This document shows positions 12,839 through 13,783 of a stretch of DNA of 13,783 bases, one piece after another. The notes below the pieces were generated by a model. It did no database searches. It saw nothing but the letters and a program-made list of their open reading frames with translations, and was not told where the DNA came from. Origin of the DNA: Rhodospirillaceae bacterium (GTDB lineage: Bacteria; Pseudomonadota; Alphaproteobacteria; UBA8366; GCA-2717185); assembly GCA_018660965.1 (NCBI GenBank), contig JABJJH010000259.1:1-13783 (forward strand), read 5' to 3'. Numbering within the stretch: the first letter of the stretch is position 1; each line of letters begins with the position of its first letter. The position numbers and the translations under genes are program-made.

Positions 12839-13783
12839 CCCGTTTTATAACGACGTCAACATAACCAAGGTTGTTTCCATAGCGACTGTCCAGGTCGTTC
12901 GCAAAGGGACAGAATTCACCATTCCTTTGGGCCTCGTATGGGTGTGCAGGATCAGTATACTTTGTCACCGGGAACAGTTCGTCTTCGGATTGCCCCACCG
13001 CCGCGACAAGTTCGAACCAGCGCGAGTCGGGGACACGCCGGAAATGTCCCGCAGCGTTAATACCAAGGGCTTTAATGAACCCAATATCTTCTTCTTCGAC
13101 GCTCCAACCGCGGACGGTAGCCTCAATAGAGGCGTCGTACCATTTCTGGTCCGGATCGAATTCAAACACATACGTCGCGCCGCTTACCATCAACGCACCG
13201 CCTGGATTATATTTTTTGCGCGCGTAAACCTTGACCCGTTTCGATTGCCCAGGCTCCAACACACTAATGGGCAGCGCGCTCCGCGCACGATGCGCCATGA
13301 GCCCGCCATAGATTTCAGCGTCTCCATTGGGCATAAGCATCCGGTGACTGACGCCAATCAGGGAGTCGGGACGATAGTCGTCATCGCCATGGATGCGCTC
13401 AGCCACCGAATAATGCAGCAATGGCAGATCGTCGCTCGGGCGATCATCAACGTTGACGCGCAAATCCCGGTCTTCAAGCGTTAACCACCCGGTAAATACG
13501 CGTTTTTGTTCGTGATTCACGCCCCAGAATTTAGGATTTATCATCACATCGGAATAGTCGATCTTGAATTCCGCATTCGGCGGGAGCAATGAACCGTACA
13601 GGATTTCTCCAGGGTGAATGATCTTGAGGCCCAATTGCCGCCGGTCAAGCTCTTCAAGCATGAACTCAAGCGTAAGGTCGGACAGACCGTCACGACGATT
13701 GCCGCCGCCAACGTCGGAGTGCGCACCGGGAAACCAGACCTCCATCACCCGGTCTTCCTTGTTCATTAGCGTCGGCATGAACG
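12831..13783 (-). CDS. DUF2235 (Tle1-like alpha/beta hydrolase) protein, partial
   Basis: The C-terminal part (about 317 codons) of a protein whose start lies beyond the right edge. The segment EVWFPGAHSDVGGGN, followed by GLSDLTLEFMLEEL, is the hallmark of the DUF2235 family. That family has an alpha/beta-hydrolase fold and includes the type VI secretion phospholipase effectors of the Tle1 group. The histidine and aspartate of HSDVGGG belong to the active site; the nucleophile motif (GxSxG) would be off-window. About 150 residues after that motif the sequence is beta-rich (LEPGQSKRVKVYARKKYNPG, then VSGATYVFEFDPDQKWYDAS) and may form a separate C-terminal domain, whose family I do not recognise. 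No secretion genes are in view, so an effector role is only a possibility; many DUF2235 proteins are uncharacterised. The stop at 12831 may be premature, because an adjacent frame continues with protein-like sequence. Confidence 0.85.
   Translation of the reverse strand, partial: FMPTLMNKEDRVMEVWFPGAHSDVGGGNRRDGLSDLTLEFMLEELDRRQLGLKIIHPGEILYGSLLPPNAEFKIDYSDVMINPKFWGVNHEQKRVFTGWLTLEDRDLRVNVDDRPSDDLPLLHYSVAERIHGDDDYRPDSLIGVSHRMLMPNGDAEIYGGLMAHRARSALPISVLEPGQSKRVKVYARKKYNPGGALMVSGATYVFEFDPDQKWYDASIEATVRGWSVEEEDIGFIKALGINAAGHFRRVPDSRWFELVAAVGQSEDELFPVTKYTDPAHPYEAQRNGEFCPFANDLDSRYGNNLGYVDVVIKRVS

Noticed and set aside
12627..13484. Plus-strand open frame covering the repeat and part of the DUF2235 gene
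   Set aside because: The minus strand shows the clear DUF2235 motif and coherent protein sequence. The plus frame starts inside the palindromic repeat and matches nothing known.

Overview
The window reads as chromosomal DNA of a Gram-negative proteobacterium, most likely an alphaproteobacterium. The basis is GC-rich codon use in most genes, the mix of catabolic families, a PEP-CTERM surface-sorting signal and a sigma-54 promoter. The genus cannot be named from this sequence alone.

Layout. (1) Positions 1-3397 hold a GC-rich metabolic block. An amidase-signature enzyme, cut by the left edge, lies downstream of an FMN-binding PPOX-fold protein on the minus strand. Diverging from them on the plus strand are a xylose-isomerase-like TIM-barrel protein and a fumarylacetoacetate-hydrolase-family protein, 18 bp apart and probably one operon. 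(2) Positions 3398-7758 look like an accessory island with visibly lower GC. It starts with a long hairpin and the 3' stump of an IS110-family transposase. Next comes a von Willebrand A (VWA) protein with a signal peptide and a C-terminal PEP-CTERM sorting signal, read from an elaborate control region: repeated TTTACAC boxes, an IHF consensus, a -24/-12 promoter and a long, foldable leader. The gene ends in a strong intrinsic terminator. It is followed by an exported TPR-repeat protein and about 440 bp without a recognisable gene. (3) Positions 7759-12541 hold a second GC-rich catabolic block. An alpha/beta hydrolase and a class I glutamine-amidotransferase-like (peptidase C26/PuuD) hydrolase run on the plus strand. 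They converge on a minus-strand pair, an SDR followed by a 3-hydroxyisobutyrate-dehydrogenase-family enzyme. Diverging from that pair is an NtaA/SnaA/DszA-type flavin monooxygenase. (4) Positions 12542-13783 hold a nested palindromic, MITE-like repeat and the C-terminal part of a DUF2235 (Tle1-like hydrolase) protein that runs off the right edge.

How the genes may work together. Blocks 1 and 3 look like two small-molecule degradation modules (C-N hydrolysis, flavin monooxygenation, dehydrogenation, ester or C-C hydrolysis). No substrate can be read from the sequence. The island in block 2 looks devoted to the cell surface: its VWA protein should be handled by an exosortase encoded elsewhere and switched on by a sigma-54 activator, probably the PrsK/PrsR type known from PEP-CTERM systems. 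The most interesting non-coding signals are the complete sigma-54 control region with its structured leader, and the 118-bp repeat near the right end.
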